The notes: generated by a model not told the origin, from the sequence alone. DNA of 64,000 bases from Phlegmacium glaucopus (GCA_015039465.1 MU130379.1:297995-361994); one strand, 5' to 3'. Positions 34,201 through 46,282 are shown, numbered from the stretch's first letter. Made by a program: numbers and translations.

Positions 34201-34936
34201 AATTTGCTACGACGAGGTCTCTCATCCTGAGCAACTGGGCTGTGGTCACGTATATTGTTCGGGGTGCCTTCGACACTATTTGGCATCTGCTCCTGAGACA
34301 AAGACCTTTCCCCTTGTTTGCCTCGGGGATGAAACTGCATGCAAGATCCCAATCCCACTACCCCTCATCCGACGATTTCTGACGCCACAAGCATTTCAGG
34401 CCCTCGTCGAGGCTGCTTTCCGTTCATATCTCGACCAGCATGCTCAGGAGCTGAAGTATTGCACGACTCCAGATTGCCAGCAAATTTATCGTCACAGCCC
34501 CGAAACGCGTATACTGCAATGTCCATCGTGCTTCTCGAGCATTTGCTCGGCATGCGACGAAGAAGCCCACGAAGGTATGACTTGTCAAGAACGGCGACTT
34601 CATAAAAATCCCGCCGAGCAAGACCGCCTGTTCAATGAATGGGCCGATGAGCATGGTAAACGATGCCCCGAATGCAAAAGCGTAGTTGAGAAGAGTGGTG
34701 GCTGCAACCATATAACCTGTCGTTGTGGAGCACATTTCTGTTGGAAATGTGGGAAGACGTTCAGCTCAAACGAAATATACAAGCATATGAATACTGCACA
34801 TGGCGGCATATACGATGAAAATCTCACCCGAAACATTCTTCATGATGGGGATAATGCGAATCTCATAGCAGAGCAGACACGTTTACTGGCCCAAGGTCGA
34901 AGACGGCGTGCAAGACCTGCACGGGTTTTTCGCTAA
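31204..34936 (+). CDS. CCCH / RNA-binding / RBR E3 ubiquitin ligase, copy B
   Basis: A full paralogue of copy A with three CCCH fingers. Finger 1 is in exon 1 (31204-31320, CTWWLRGCCRFGDSCMRLH). Finger 2 is near 31690-31760 (CRYWKAGICAKGEQCQFRH). Finger 3 ends at 32160 (CSYWEAGNCARGELCRFLH). All have C-x7-C-x5-C-x3-H spacing. The main exon (32237-34936), counted from the methionine at 32267, has a coiled coil to about residue 150, RRM-like segments (CRIIIRNLPRDTK near 180), a KH-like segment, RING1 from about 645 (CPICYDEVSHPEQLGCGHVY), IBR (CTTPDCQQIYRHSPETRILQ) and RING2 from about 799, with catalytic Cys in GGCNHI. A basic tail (RRRRARPARVF) follows. Exons between fingers 2 and 3 are only partly resolved. 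It probably transfers ubiquitin to RNA-bound or RNP substrates; this is inferred from domains. Confidence 0.85.
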
Positions 34937-35598
34937 CTAGCAGGCGATTTTGTCCTGGGGCGAGAGGATGATCGGCAGATTTGTCTGAATTGGCATTGGA
35001 ATTAATATGGCCCAATATACTTAGGCTGTAGCAGAATATTGTCAGCTTGAAGCTGCGAAACTATTGTTTTTAAAAAAAAGGCGCTTGGTGACTTACAGAT
35101 ATTAAAAAATAGACTCGAGCCATATCAAGGCGGAGTGTGAACCGGCTATCCGGCATTATGTAGGATCGATATGAGATTAGATTGCAATTCGATGTAAACG
35201 GACCCTCTGATTTTAACGCTTTCTCCTTATTTTAAGGAGCAGTCTGCTTAATTTTTTGGTGCTTGGTGTGCTGAATATTTTCTAGCATCGGAAGCTCAAT
35301 CGAAATGGGAAAGACTCTTTAGTCAGCAAAATAATAAACTCATTTTTTTACTCGTTTGCAAGGCGCGAGACCTGCGCTGGCCAAACGAACAATCCTTATC
35401 AATGATTGCTACCTACCGAGTTCAGTAAAATCCATCATGGTGTTCCTTTTTTTCGAAACTAAGCAGAATTGAGCAAATTTACGTTTTCCTGATGCCCCGT
35501 TGATAATTACATAATGCCATCTTATTACTTGTTCAAACTTTTTAAAACTTGTTTTACTTCTTCTATTCCTTGTTGAACCAAACGTGTGATCGACATTG
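34937..35598. other. Intergenic region
   Basis: About 660 AT-rich bases between copy B and the next gene. No repeats or short genes recognised. Confidence 0.4.
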
Positions 35599-37829
35599 AT
35601 GATCAGTTTAAAGTGAGGCTTGATCTACCTTACTAAATATTTGAGTTCCATACCTTGAGTATTAGATTTTCTCAAGTGTTCGCGAGTTTACCCCCCGAGG
35701 CGCAACAAAATTTTGTTGCGAAACATCTCACAGGCCTCCTTGACCTTATCCCCAAAGAAAAGTCCAAAAAGAGTGAGGTTTCATCATCGATATTTGATCA
35801 TATCATCTCTGACATCCAAAAGTACTCTCTGCCGTCACACGAGCTCAAGAGAAATACAAATCTGTCCCCAAGCTAGATCTCAGAGCCAAACGGAAAGAAA
35901 TTGCCAAGCTGCTCGATGAACTGGCAAAAGATGCCAAAACATCTTTCATCAAGGAACGCAGTAATCGAAATGAAATTCTTGAAGAAATCATCGACAGTCT
36001 GGTTGATTGGTTGAATGATATCTGGACCGTGGTTTACGAACACCATGTCAACTTCAGCCTTGCACACGCTTGTCTTCTTTTCGTCACAGAGGCTTTGGGC
36101 CAGTTATCAGGCAGCGCAGCACTGGGAGGGTGCGTGATTCTGAGATTTTTTCCTCTGTGTTTTCCTGATGGAACCTACCAGATGTAAATGTCTTGTCATG
36201 AACTTTCCAGTTCGTGTTATAATCAAGGACAACACTGGTAAAACCGTCAAGCGTATGTCTGTTCTCGGCCCTCAAAATATCGATCGTGTGTTGCTCTGGA
36301 TCTGGCGAGATCTGTTTGTCTCCTTGTTCTGCAAAGGTTCAAAACACGAGAAGGACAAGATACCTGAGATGTTAGAGGATATTGAGAGCTCCCTTGGAAT
36401 TGAAGGGCTGGAAAGGTTACTTTATGGCGGGGACACAGGTATGTTTAAGCAGGAATCAAACTTGATCACATTTGACGGAATCGTTTGCGTTAGAGGATGC
36501 AGACGACGAAGATGGCTGGAGCGAGGATTTCAGTGACTTTTTTGATGAACAGTCATGTGTCGATGACGATTCCGAATACGACGGTGACGAATATGACCGA
36601 TGTCGTTGTCATTTTCATGCAAGACACTGGCCGGAGTACATAAACAGAGCGCGAGTACCACTGAGAGAGTGTGTCGAACGTCGATTAACTCGCATATTCG
36701 AAGCCACACCATCACTCCGGCTCTATAACACGCTCATGTCCATCAGCCACAATGTATTCCAAACCGAATCACAGCTCTCCAAAAAATTGCCAGAAATAGC
36801 TGGAAATACGGCCGACAACCTCGTTGCAGCTCTCGACATCAATATTTCCTTTTGTGACGAAGAAACGGTAGCGTCCCTGCTGAATTCGTATGCATACCTC
36901 CTCCGCCCTCGGGATGCGGCTACCCTCCAATGTGCAGTCTCCATACTCGAGGAATCTGAATATCGCTCGAAAAGTTTTGCCATCCTCGAAAAAGAACTTG
37001 AAGACAGCATGCAAGCAATTTACGCCACCATCCGTTCCTGCTTCTCACATATCGAGGAAGAGTCAAACAAGAAAGAGCTTCTTGAGATTTTGAAGCTGCC
37101 ACCAAAATCTTCGGCACGCAAAGATCGTCTTGAGCAGTGGTCGGAACAAATCATCACAAGTTCAACCATAAGTCCTATGGCAATGGCCGCTATAATGATG
37201 GGTCTCCCTATGTTTTCGGGCCCAGATGAAGGGGACGACACTGATCTTCTCAACTACGTTGATTTGGACCAGACTGACTCAGACTTGGAAGATCTGAGAG
37301 AAGAATATCAACCGAATTTGAAGCAAAGGTTCGATGGATGGGTCCAGTTGGCACAAGGCATGGCGGGTGGCCCCGCTGTACTGGCCAAACTTTATCTCAA
37401 AGCCTCAGATCTGATGCCATGGCTTCGTAGTTTTGACGCTGCCGCCGAAATGATAAACAGGTACTTTATTTCTTTGTTCGACCATATCACGCACCCGTAA
37501 CTTAACCCTCTCTGTTCCATAGGCTACGAGAACGTCCAAATAAGGCTCATGTAGCTGATGCTTTGACCAATCTGAACTCGTTCGCCAAAGTACAGCGCAA
37601 GAAACTTAACCAAGCAAAAACTGGAGCAAACAAATCTCGTGCTACTTCAGCATCCACCTCCAGCACCGCCATCCCAAACGCATCTTCATCGGACTCGCCA
37701 TCTGTTCCTGCTCCAACCCTCTCATTCAGTTTTGGTCCGCCACCCGTCAATGTCAATGGACCTCCTCCACCACTTCCTTTTCCTTTCTCTATTGTTCCCG
37801 AACTCGGAGGAATGGAAGACGTGGACTGA
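35599..37829 (+). CDS. Conserved-looking hypothetical protein, about 620 residues
   Basis: A tiny 14-base first exon (35599-35612) joins to 35666 and gives MISLKFSQVFASLPPEAQQN. An intron of 50 bases starting GTGAGG (near 35776) puts KKILSAVTRAQEKYKSVPKL in frame with DLRAKRKEIAKLLDELAKD. Later exons are near 35990-36430 and 36472-37460, and a last exon ends at 37829 in a Ser/Pro-rich tail. The N-terminal half looks helical and charged. A middle acidic stretch (DADDEDGWSEDFSDFFDEQ) is followed by the motif CRCHFHARHWPEY, and a long helical region has AILEKELEDSMQAIYATIRS. I recognise no known domain. The intact long exon, normal introns and balanced composition argue for a real, probably cytosolic or nuclear gene. 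It separates RBR copies B and C. Confidence 0.65.
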
Positions 37830-39587
37830 TTGATACGTTCTCCCAGGTCTGTATATACCATTCTTTCATCAAAACTTTACATTCTTGTCGTTTCAAAATG
37901 AAACGCGTAATTGCAATCGAGTCCCCTTTATAATTCAATCCATCCTGCTTTTTTGCAATATAATTTTCTCCTTTCATCGCGGACGGCGCTCAATGTGTAA
38001 CATAATCATTCTTTTTTTGCAACCTACCATCTTATTTATTTTTGATCATCTCATCTCTTTGATTTCGTTCGTGTTTTGAAAGTCCTGTCTCATGTATGAA
38101 CTTGTCCCGGAATCATCGCTTCATGTAGCGCAAGCCACGGTCTGACAGCGACGGCCAACCGACACAAGCGTCGAACCGTAAACGCGTAAACGCCCAGTAT
38201 GCTTCCACTGTGATAATGCTTGAGTATTTGTGACTTGGGGTGAAATCCGGCGACGATTCGACTACTACTTAGTTCGAAAACTACATGATTAAATAAGTAG
38301 ATCAAATATGGCTGGTCAAATGCCTAAGCCCTATCTCTTGTGAGACTACGTTGGGTTTCTCCATTGTTCCACTTGAAATCAGACGTTCTTAAGATCTCGG
38401 CAAGGTGTAATCCCTTTTTTTTCGGGGAATTAAGAATTCCGATTGCAATGCAAGTCCGAGTATGTAGAAGAAAGGACGAAAGGAAAAGTAAACAAAGTTC
38501 CAAACCATTGGCGACGTTCAAAAGCCTTTCGACGCCGGGACCCTTGAAAATGTTAAAATTAAATAAGTAGTGATCAACTCATCAAGCCATCAAAAGTAAC
38601 AGCATGACATGATATCAATCATATCGTGATTTTTGCGTTTGACCAGGTTTGACCTCGGTTGAGCTCGTGAGGCAAACTGATGAGCAGCTACAGTACCAGT
38701 ACACTACATATATACTAAATAGTTGTATGCTACGGAATGAACAAATAGAATTGGTGAACAACAAGCAACAGAAAGAGTAAAAGAAGATAAAGGGGAAATA
38801 CCGATTAACTTCGATTAAGGAATGTACCTGAAGATAACGGCACATTGTGCGCGCGCTCAGCTCGCACAAGCTCCGGATATTCCAACAGAAAAGAGTTCCA
38901 GGTTTGTTTGGGTTCTATGTATATACAACAACGGCCCCAGCTCGCCTCATCTTGCTCATCATGCTCAGTAAAAAGCTGTAAAAAGCGACCGTCGTGTGAC
39001 AGAATGTTTATTTATAAAATACTTCCGCAGGATCTAGGTATCTGAAAATCTTGAATAAAATTTGATCTTTTTAGAATAAATTCCTGGAGCTTAGCGTTCA
39101 ACGTTCGACCCTGAAAGTTTTCGATGCTCCTGTAGGTAGATATGTGTGGAATCCTGGATGTTGCAGTACACACAAGAGGCAAGCGAACATATTACAAGCA
39201 TTATTATGTAAACCCCGAAACTCTCGATGCGTTATTTCTGTGTCTAAACCTCACACGCCATCACGATTGCGTAGGATTCCCCGATTCTGTGGGATTGCTT
39301 CTGTCTCTGACTAACTTAAGCCATATGGAAAGAAAGGTCAATATGGCCGCGGCCTGACCCTATCACTCGGCCTGCCAGTGACTTTTCCGACAGACTGGCA
39401 AGGGTTCAGGACATCACTCAATGCGTCATTCCACTGGCAGAGATAATCGTTTTCCTAACAACCACGAGCTTCTACATAGTAGATTACTGCCAATCGTCGA
39501 AATCTCACGGCAAGCACATAAATATCTCCCCAGTGACCACCCAATCTTGGTACAGCTGTCGCCTGGGCGTCACTGAATTGATAGACT
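37830..39587. other. Intergenic region
   Basis: About 1.75 kb with only short, unsupported frames. AT-rich tracts follow the gene ending at 37829. No repeat pair or RNA gene is recognised. Confidence 0.4.
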
Positions 39588-41191
39588 ATGTTGGCGAACT
39601 GGCTTCTCCTTTTCCTTAGCACCAGCGCTATGCAGGGCGGCGTCTTTGCCTTCAACCCATCGAATTACGCGAAAAGTGCCGCCCGATGTATAGCTACTAA
39701 ACGAGAACCAGTCCAACAAGATGTTCATATCGAACTTAGTATGCTCCTTTAAATGTTCTCCTCGATCTCAACCACTAATCGTTGTCCGAGTATAGAATAT
39801 GTAGAAATCAACTTAGATGCACCTACTACTCTGCTGATGGTCCATGGCTGGCCAAGTCTCTGGAGCACTTGGTCTAATCAGATCGAAGAGTTTCAGGTAA
39901 CGTACCTTGCATATCGTAAAAACCATGTTGGGATAAAATTATGACGTGCGGTCATTCCTACTAGCATGACTATCATTTGATTATTCCTGATCTACGTGGT
40001 TTTGGAGGGTCGACACATCCTGGAGATGTTAGATCATCTGGCACTTTGGGCGATATGGTAGACGACTTGGTCTGTATCCTCCAACAAGCAAAGGTAGAGT
40101 CTGTGATCTGCATGGGGTACGATTTCACCGCTTTGCCTAAACGAGGCTTTAGGGACTCACTATATGTCTAGCCACGACTGGGGCTCGACGGTTTGCTATG
40201 AGGCAGCCAGATTACGACCCGATATCTTCAAGGCAGTGATTGGTATTGTGGTTCCCGTGAGTAACCCCCCCCCCCCAAAGATCCTCCCCCCAAGCTCAAG
40301 TTCATATAATTTGAACATAGTACATACCTGCAGCTGGACCTTTCATCCCTATAAAAAAATTCACACCTATATTTCCGACCTTGTCATATCAGATCTTCTT
40401 TGATTCAGAAACGGATGCGGCGGTGGCTGAACTTGACCAGGATATTCGCAGAACTATCCGTGCCACTCTCAGGACGGTTGCAAGTCCGCCGCCAGATACG
40501 TTCCTAAAAAGCAATGTCTCCTTTTTGTCCGCATGGGATGGTGTTGAGAAGGTTTGGCCAATATTTTAATTATTCCTCGAGCAGACTGGCTGACCTAAAA
40601 GAAGATCCCACCTGTTCCATTTTTTACGCCAGGAGAAGAGGATTACTTCGTTAACCAATATTGTATCAATGGTTTCCGTAATAGTAAGTGACCTCGCCCG
40701 TTATTCATGCGAAGTTTATTTATCCGACTCTGCAATTCCAGCACTCCAATTTTATTCCAACCAAGTATGGATCATTCTACGACTCGGTTTGTATAAACTT
40801 TTAATCTAATGAATGACTTATTTTCAGAATCGTCTTTTAGGCTGGGAATTGGCAAATGCTCAGGGGAACCATACCATCCCACAGCCCGTTCTTGCCATAT
40901 ATCCAACGGAGGTGAGGAGTTATAGTTCTGCTCTCGAACGATCTGCGATGTGATAAGTAACCATTGTCATGTAGGATCCCGTAGCCGATTGGGAAAAAGC
41001 TGCCATATTTCTCCAGTCATATAAATACTTGCCGAACTTAACAGTCAAGGTGAATCATTCCGCCTTGTTATCGCAACAGCCATCTCAAACCCGAATACAA
41101 CCAGCTTTTGTCCGGCGCACACTGGGTTCATCTCGAAAATCCTTTGAAATGCAACAATATCATTCGTAAATGGCTTCGGTCACTGCCGTGA
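39588..41191 (+). CDS. Secreted epoxide-hydrolase-like alpha/beta hydrolase
   Basis: The start at 39588 gives a signal peptide (MLANWLLLFLSTSAMQGGVF). Exons 39588-39738, 39796-39896, 39965-40116 and 40172-40256 join in phase; more short exons follow to the stop at 41189-41191. Family blocks: oxyanion motif LLMVHGWPSLW, then LIIPDLRGFGGSTHPGDV, then the nucleophile elbow GHDWGS formed across an intron with Asp as nucleophile, then PVLAIYPTEDPVADWEKAA with the acid residue, and LSGAHWVHLENP with the catalytic His. This order is that of soluble epoxide hydrolases, which open epoxides to diols. A signal peptide is less common in this family and suggests export, perhaps against plant or lignin-derived epoxides (inference). 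An intron carries a long poly-C run near 40266. Confidence 0.85.
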
Positions 41192-42350
41192 GCGCACTAC
41201 GAGTAGAACGGGCACACCAAAAACGCTAGGGGAGTCGTACACATATTTGGGAGAGGTATGGGCAAATTTGACTTCCTGGGATCGTGTTCCGTTTTGCAGA
41301 ATCATTTGTACTACGTTAAGTGTAATGTAGACTAGCAACTGTCTGCACATACGAATGCAAATGCCGATAATACCACCTCCGATCATTGTTGGTTGCGTGC
41401 AAGTTGTTGGGGAAGATGAGTCATTTAATTAACGTATCATGCGGTTGACGGCGATAGATATGATAAAATCCATAGATATTATACCATCAGACCCGGAGAG
41501 CATTCTTCCCCGACTCTTTCCGAAGGACAAGGAGGGTTCTCTGTCATTCACAAACGTCCATCCTACCAAAATCTTTTGTAAAGCGCATGGGAAAATTAGA
41601 ATTAGCTTACATAATTTAATTTAATATTTCAATTTCAAAATCACTTCAGCCCTTTCAAGTTGCCTCCATCGCGTGATCCTACTGTATTCAGTCCTGTATC
41701 ATTGCTGTATTAAAATGAGCTGTCCTACAAGCTCACTTGGGATAGCAGTGGACCCTCGCAATGGTGCGAGGGTATTCACTATTATAACTATGTACTTATG
41801 TAGATATGAAACAATAAAATGAATAAGCAATGGTCTGAAATGATACAAAGTAAAGAAAGGACTGGTGGGCAACAAGAATGTAATGGCCAGACACCCAAAA
41901 ATGTCTTGCGGTGTGCCCAATATTCCAACATGCTGAACCATTCCTTCTCTTTAGTTCTTTTGCCCCATGACTGCTGCTCCCTTCTTCGTTCTATTATCAA
42001 GATCTGGTTTATACTATCGTTACAAATTTAGAATAAATTAATCATGATGCTTATGTACATGTGAAGTAAACACTGATTTATCATCATGCAGACTTTTCTT
42101 GAAAGAATTTTAAGTTGTGTTATGATTGTGTGTTTTATTTATCAAAATACATAGTCAAAAGAGTCGGGGACTGGCATACAATCTATCTATAGAAATCTGA
42201 ATACTCGAGCAAATTTCATGAAGTAGTAGGCGTGGGAATAAAACCTCGATTTAGATCCTGAACAAATAGGCGCCCGCAGCCGAGTCTGGCTTGCTCTGGG
42301 AAGAAGCCGAAAGTCCCCGTTTAGGCCATCAGGCCTTCCGATTCAAGCTT
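41192..42350. other. Intergenic region with a short hairpin
   Basis: Over 1.1 kb without a supported gene. A GC-rich hairpin (ACCCTCGCA paired with TGCGAGGGT) lies near 41752-41773 just downstream of the epoxide hydrolase region. The rest is AT-rich. Confidence 0.4.
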
Positions 42351-42356
42351 CAAGCT

Positions 42357-42363
42357 TTATAAA
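42357..42363 (+). promoter_or_regulatory. TATA-like box before RBR gene C
   Basis: TTATAAA lies about 50 bases before the ATG at 42412, following AGCTTCAAGCTT. Spacing fits a core promoter with a short leader. Confidence 0.35.
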
Positions 42364-42411
42364 CAGGCCGTGGCCACGCCTTTGCCTGCCTCTCATTCGA
42401 GTCACCTCACC

Positions 42412-45400
42412 ATGTCAACCCAGTCGGATAGTACACCTTCAGGACTTCAAGTTCCCCGACGTCCTCCAATGAGCAATGATTTGAAGCCATGTTTCTTATG
42501 GCTCAAGGGGAGTTGCAGATTTGGAGAACGCTGTAAATACTCTCATGGAAAACAACAGTCTGCTAGTACAAACGTAAGACACACTCAGAACCTTACTTTA
42601 TCAGCTGAAGAAAAATTTGAATATTAGAATAACCCGAGAAGCGGTTTGAGAGTTAGAGAGGGTTCAAATGCAGGGTACTCTAGGTTCGAGGCACAGACCA
42701 GGTAATGAACCCACAAAAGAAATATTTTTTTGAAAAGAAAATCTTACAATACAACAAGAAAAAATGAAGCGAATAGATCTAGAGGAAATATGAATCCTAA
42801 CGAAAACGCGAATGCAGGTAATTACATATTGTTGTTGATTTTTTTCTAGAATTTGAAACGGACTCATTTCCCCAGGCAATACAAATCCAATACTGGATCC
42901 ACAGACAAAAGAAGCTGAGATTCAGTCAACCATTCCGAAGGCTCCAGTCAAAGGAGTTTGTCGTGATTGGAAGGCAGGCAGATGTCGCCGGGGCGATCGT
43001 TGTCGTTTTCGCCATGATGATGCCCAGGTATGTACCTGATGATTAATTTCCTTTCAATAGGTCACTGAATATCTGCGCTGCTCAGCCTGATTTGCCTCAA
43101 AGCCAAGCAGGGGTATCGGGCGCCATCATAGATGAAGTATCTCAACAGGGAAGCACTTCAAGACGTCAACGCGGGAGACAACAGAGAAACTTACCGGCAG
43201 AAAAGTTAAAGAGAGCCGAAGAAAACAGGAAAAGAAAGGAAATTGCAGCATTGGCAGCGAAAAGAGCAAGAGAAGAACGCGAGCAAAGGCTGGCACAAGA
43301 GAAGGCAGTCCGTGATGCTCAAGAGGCAGCCGCAAGGCAATCCAAACTTCAGTTGGAGGACCGTCGAAAAAGGGAAGCTTTGGTCACTGAACAAGATGTA
43401 GTTCTCGGGTCGAGCCTGATAACTTACGGAGCTGGGCTCGACGTGCGCAATGTCATCACAGGGTTCGACTTATGCCGAGTCACCATCAAGAATCTTCCAC
43501 GAAATGCCAAAAAAGAAGAGATAGCCGACATTTTCACCCAACAAGGCATCGAAAGATCGAGTTTCTTCATTAAGGATAATGGAAACCGCCAGGAGGCTAC
43601 CGTTCTGATGAACGCCGAAGAGGGTCAAGCAATCGCAGCTGGTTTGCAAGGCATCGAGTGTGGTGATCGTCTTCTGACTTTTGAAGTCAGCGGAGAGGCG
43701 GGCGGGAACACCATGGGGTCTTCAGCTCAGAATTCCGACTGCCTTACAATCTATTGGCGAGTACCATCCCAAGCGTTTGTCGTAACCTATTTAAGTATGG
43801 ACGAAGCACGGAAAAAGATGAGCGAACTTGATAGAACAATCTACAAAGGCGAGCGCATCAGAGCCCAGATGAACCAGCCGCCACCCGGCAGATTGATATC
43901 CTACGTCGAGTCTTCCATCAAGCTCTCTGGCTTTCCTATCGGCACTTTTCCAGACCACGATCTGGCGTCTTTTTCTGGGAGCCACCAGATCAGAGCGTTA
44001 ACCTCGCCATCATGCGGACTTGAAGCATCACACAACATACTACTTCGTCATCTTCGCCTGTGCCAAAATATCAAGATCGAAACTTATCAGAACCTCACCC
44101 CAAATCCAGTCGATGGGAACGTGAGAGTGAAAGTGCAGTTTGAAGCTTGGGAAGACGCAAAGAAAGCATACGAATCCATCAACGACAAAAAATTGCATAA
44201 TTCGCCCATTTTCCACGCTTCACTTCCCAGCCCACTTGAATACACAATCATCATACCCAAGCAGCAATACGAAGCACAGAAAAAACAATGGGATTCATTA
44301 TCAGAGAAAACACCGGACAGAGATGCGCATGTTCAAACCAAGGTCGGTGATCGTGGCGATATCTTCATCCGTGTTCTAGGTCAAGACAAGAAGGCGGTAG
44401 GATCCTTGAAAGTCAGAGTGGAGCATATGGTCGCTGGAGAGAGGCTAGCTCCCGAATTCTGGCACCCCTCGTTTTTAGCTCCCAACCGGAAGGTCTTGTT
44501 CGATCGTATTTACAGAACCGTAGGGGTTTATGTAAAGAGTGACCTCAAGACTAGATCGTTGAAGGTTTATGGCGGATCGGATGCTGTGGTAGAAGAGGCC
44601 CGCATGATGATCAAGGAAGAGGTCGATCGTTTGGCTAAACTTGAAACAACAGAGCTCCTTGATCAGGCATCCGTCGGGTTCTTTGTGCGGGGAGGCCTCA
44701 GAAAACTGCAAGAACTCCTTGGAGAAGAAAACGCAACTATGAGTTTCGGGTGGAGAGGGTGGCATATCACGATAAAGGGCGGAGAAGAGGGTAGACATCA
44801 CTTGAATCAACTCATCGCCGAGTCGCGAATCGGAGACTTTGTGGACCAAACCCTCCCCGGAGATATTGAGAAAGAGACCTGTCCTGTCTGTACCGACGAA
44901 ATCTCTCATCCTGAACAACTCGGTTGTGGACATACATATTGTTCGGGGTGTCTTCGACGTTATTTAGAATCTGCACCCCACACCAAGATCTTTCCAATTG
45001 TGTGTATTGGTGACGAAGACGCATGCAAGACCCCGATTTCTATTCCCCAAATCCGTCGTTTTTTGCAACCACAAGTTTTCCAAGCACTCGTCGAAGTTGC
45101 CTTCCGTTCATATCTCGACCAGCATGCTCAGGAGTTGAAATTCTGTACGACACCGGATTGCCAGCAAATTTATCGTCACAGCCCCAGCACACGTATACTT
45201 CAATGCCCATCGTGCTTCTCGACCATTTGCTCGGCATGCGATGAAGAGGCCCACGAAGGTATGACTTGTCAAGAACGGCGGCTTCATAAAAATCCCGCCG
45301 AGCAAGACTGCCTATTCAATGAATGGGCCAATGTGCATGGTAAAAGATGCCCCGAATGCAGAAGCGTAGTTGAGAAGAATGGTGGCTGCAACCATATGAC

Positions 45401-45908
45401 CTGTCATTGCGGAGCACATTTCTGTTGGACATGTGGGCAAACGTTCGGGTCGGGCGAAATTTACGACCACATGAATACTGCACATGGTGGTATGTACGAT
45501 GGAGCTCCGGTTTGGGCCAATCCAAATAATGCCAACGTGGAAGGGAATATCATGGAAGAGCAGGCTCGTCTATTGGCACAAGCACGTCGGCAGCAAGAAA
45601 TTCAAGCTCTGCGGCAACAAAATGCATTGCGCGTTCAGGTGATGGAGAATCGCCGCAGAGAATTGGAGGAAGATGCAGCTCGTCGACAACAAAACGCACT
45701 GCACATTCAGATGGTGGAGAATCGTCGTAGACAATTGGAGGAAGATGCAGCTCGTCGACGACAAAACGCACTGTACGTTCAGGCGGTGGAGGACCGCCGC
45801 AGACAATTGCAAAACGATGCGGATGCAGCTCTTCGACAACAGAACCTGCGTGCTCAGAAGAATGATCAGAAGCGCGATGATTCAGGAGGTTGGTGTGTTA
45901 TCATGTAA
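42412..45908 (+). CDS. CCCH / RNA-binding / RBR E3 ubiquitin ligase with CaaX tail, copy C
   Basis: The third full paralogue. Exon 1 (42412-42573) has CCCH finger 1 (CFLWLKGSCRFGERCKYSH). A small exon ends near 42819. Exon 42876-43028 has finger 2 (CRDWKAGRCRRGDRCRFRH). The main exon is 43086-45908. Counted along it: a basic coiled coil to about 110; RRM-like segments (CRVTIKNLPRNAK near 130); a KH-like segment (WHITIKGGEEGRHHLNQLI); RING1 from about 597 (CPVCTDEISHPEQLGCGHTY); IBR; RING2 from about 752 with catalytic Cys in GGCNHM. Unlike A and B it continues for about 125 residues: three tandem 24-residue coiled-coil repeats, then DDSGGWCVIM and stop. CVIM is a classical CaaX box with Met at the last position, favoured by farnesyltransferase. 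This would anchor the ligase to membranes, while the other copies lack any such signal. Confidence 0.88.
45610..45825 (+). repeat. Three 72-base tandem repeats in copy C tail
   Basis: Units encode RQQNALRVQVMENRRRELEE and close variants, each about 24 residues with DAARR or similar at the join. DNA copies are highly similar, and the third is the most diverged. The repeats build a charged helical stalk between RING2 and the CaaX box. Confidence 0.85.
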
Positions 45909-46001
45909 CATTTTCTTCGACTAGCTATAAGTTACATAATATCACAAAAGAAATTTATGTCAGTGACGTTGCAAGTTAACATAGTTTGGTATCGAATGTA
46001 T

Positions 46002-46075
46002 GGCCGACTAGCTCAGCTGGTTAGAGCGTCGTGCTAATAACGCGAAGGTCTTGGGTTCGATCCCCACGTTGGCCA
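46002..46075 (+). tRNA. tRNA-Ile (anticodon AAT)
   Basis: A 74-base cloverleaf without intron. The acceptor stem GGCCGAC pairs with GTTGGCC (one G-U), followed by discriminator A. The D arm is GCTC...GAGC. The anticodon stem TCGTG pairs with CGCGA around loop CTAATAA, giving anticodon AAT. The T arm TTGGG/CCCAC has loop TTCGATC and one mismatch at its outermost pair. CCA is not encoded apart from chance bases. Confidence 0.93.
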
Positions 46076-46282
46076 ATTCTTTGCATGATCGGCGGATTAT
46101 TTTTTCTATCTATATTTTGCCAGTTTATGCATAAGTTACGGAACAAAAACATAACAAAGTTCTTCGAACAATAGGGTATAACACAATTCCCCCTACTCCA
46201 CTAGAACTACGCATTGTATATTGAACCTCAGGTGAGCACTAAGATTACTGATGTCCATTTTGACTAAACAAAGTGCGTTCAG

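Noticed and set aside
40260..40300. Poly-C runs as a possible functional element
   Set aside because: They lie inside an intron of the epoxide hydrolase gene. A simple homopolymer tract is the plainest reading.
45550..45839. Repetitive minus-strand frames with repeated VDELHLPPI-type units
   Set aside because: They are the reverse of the 72-base coding repeats of RBR copy C, not a separate repeat protein.
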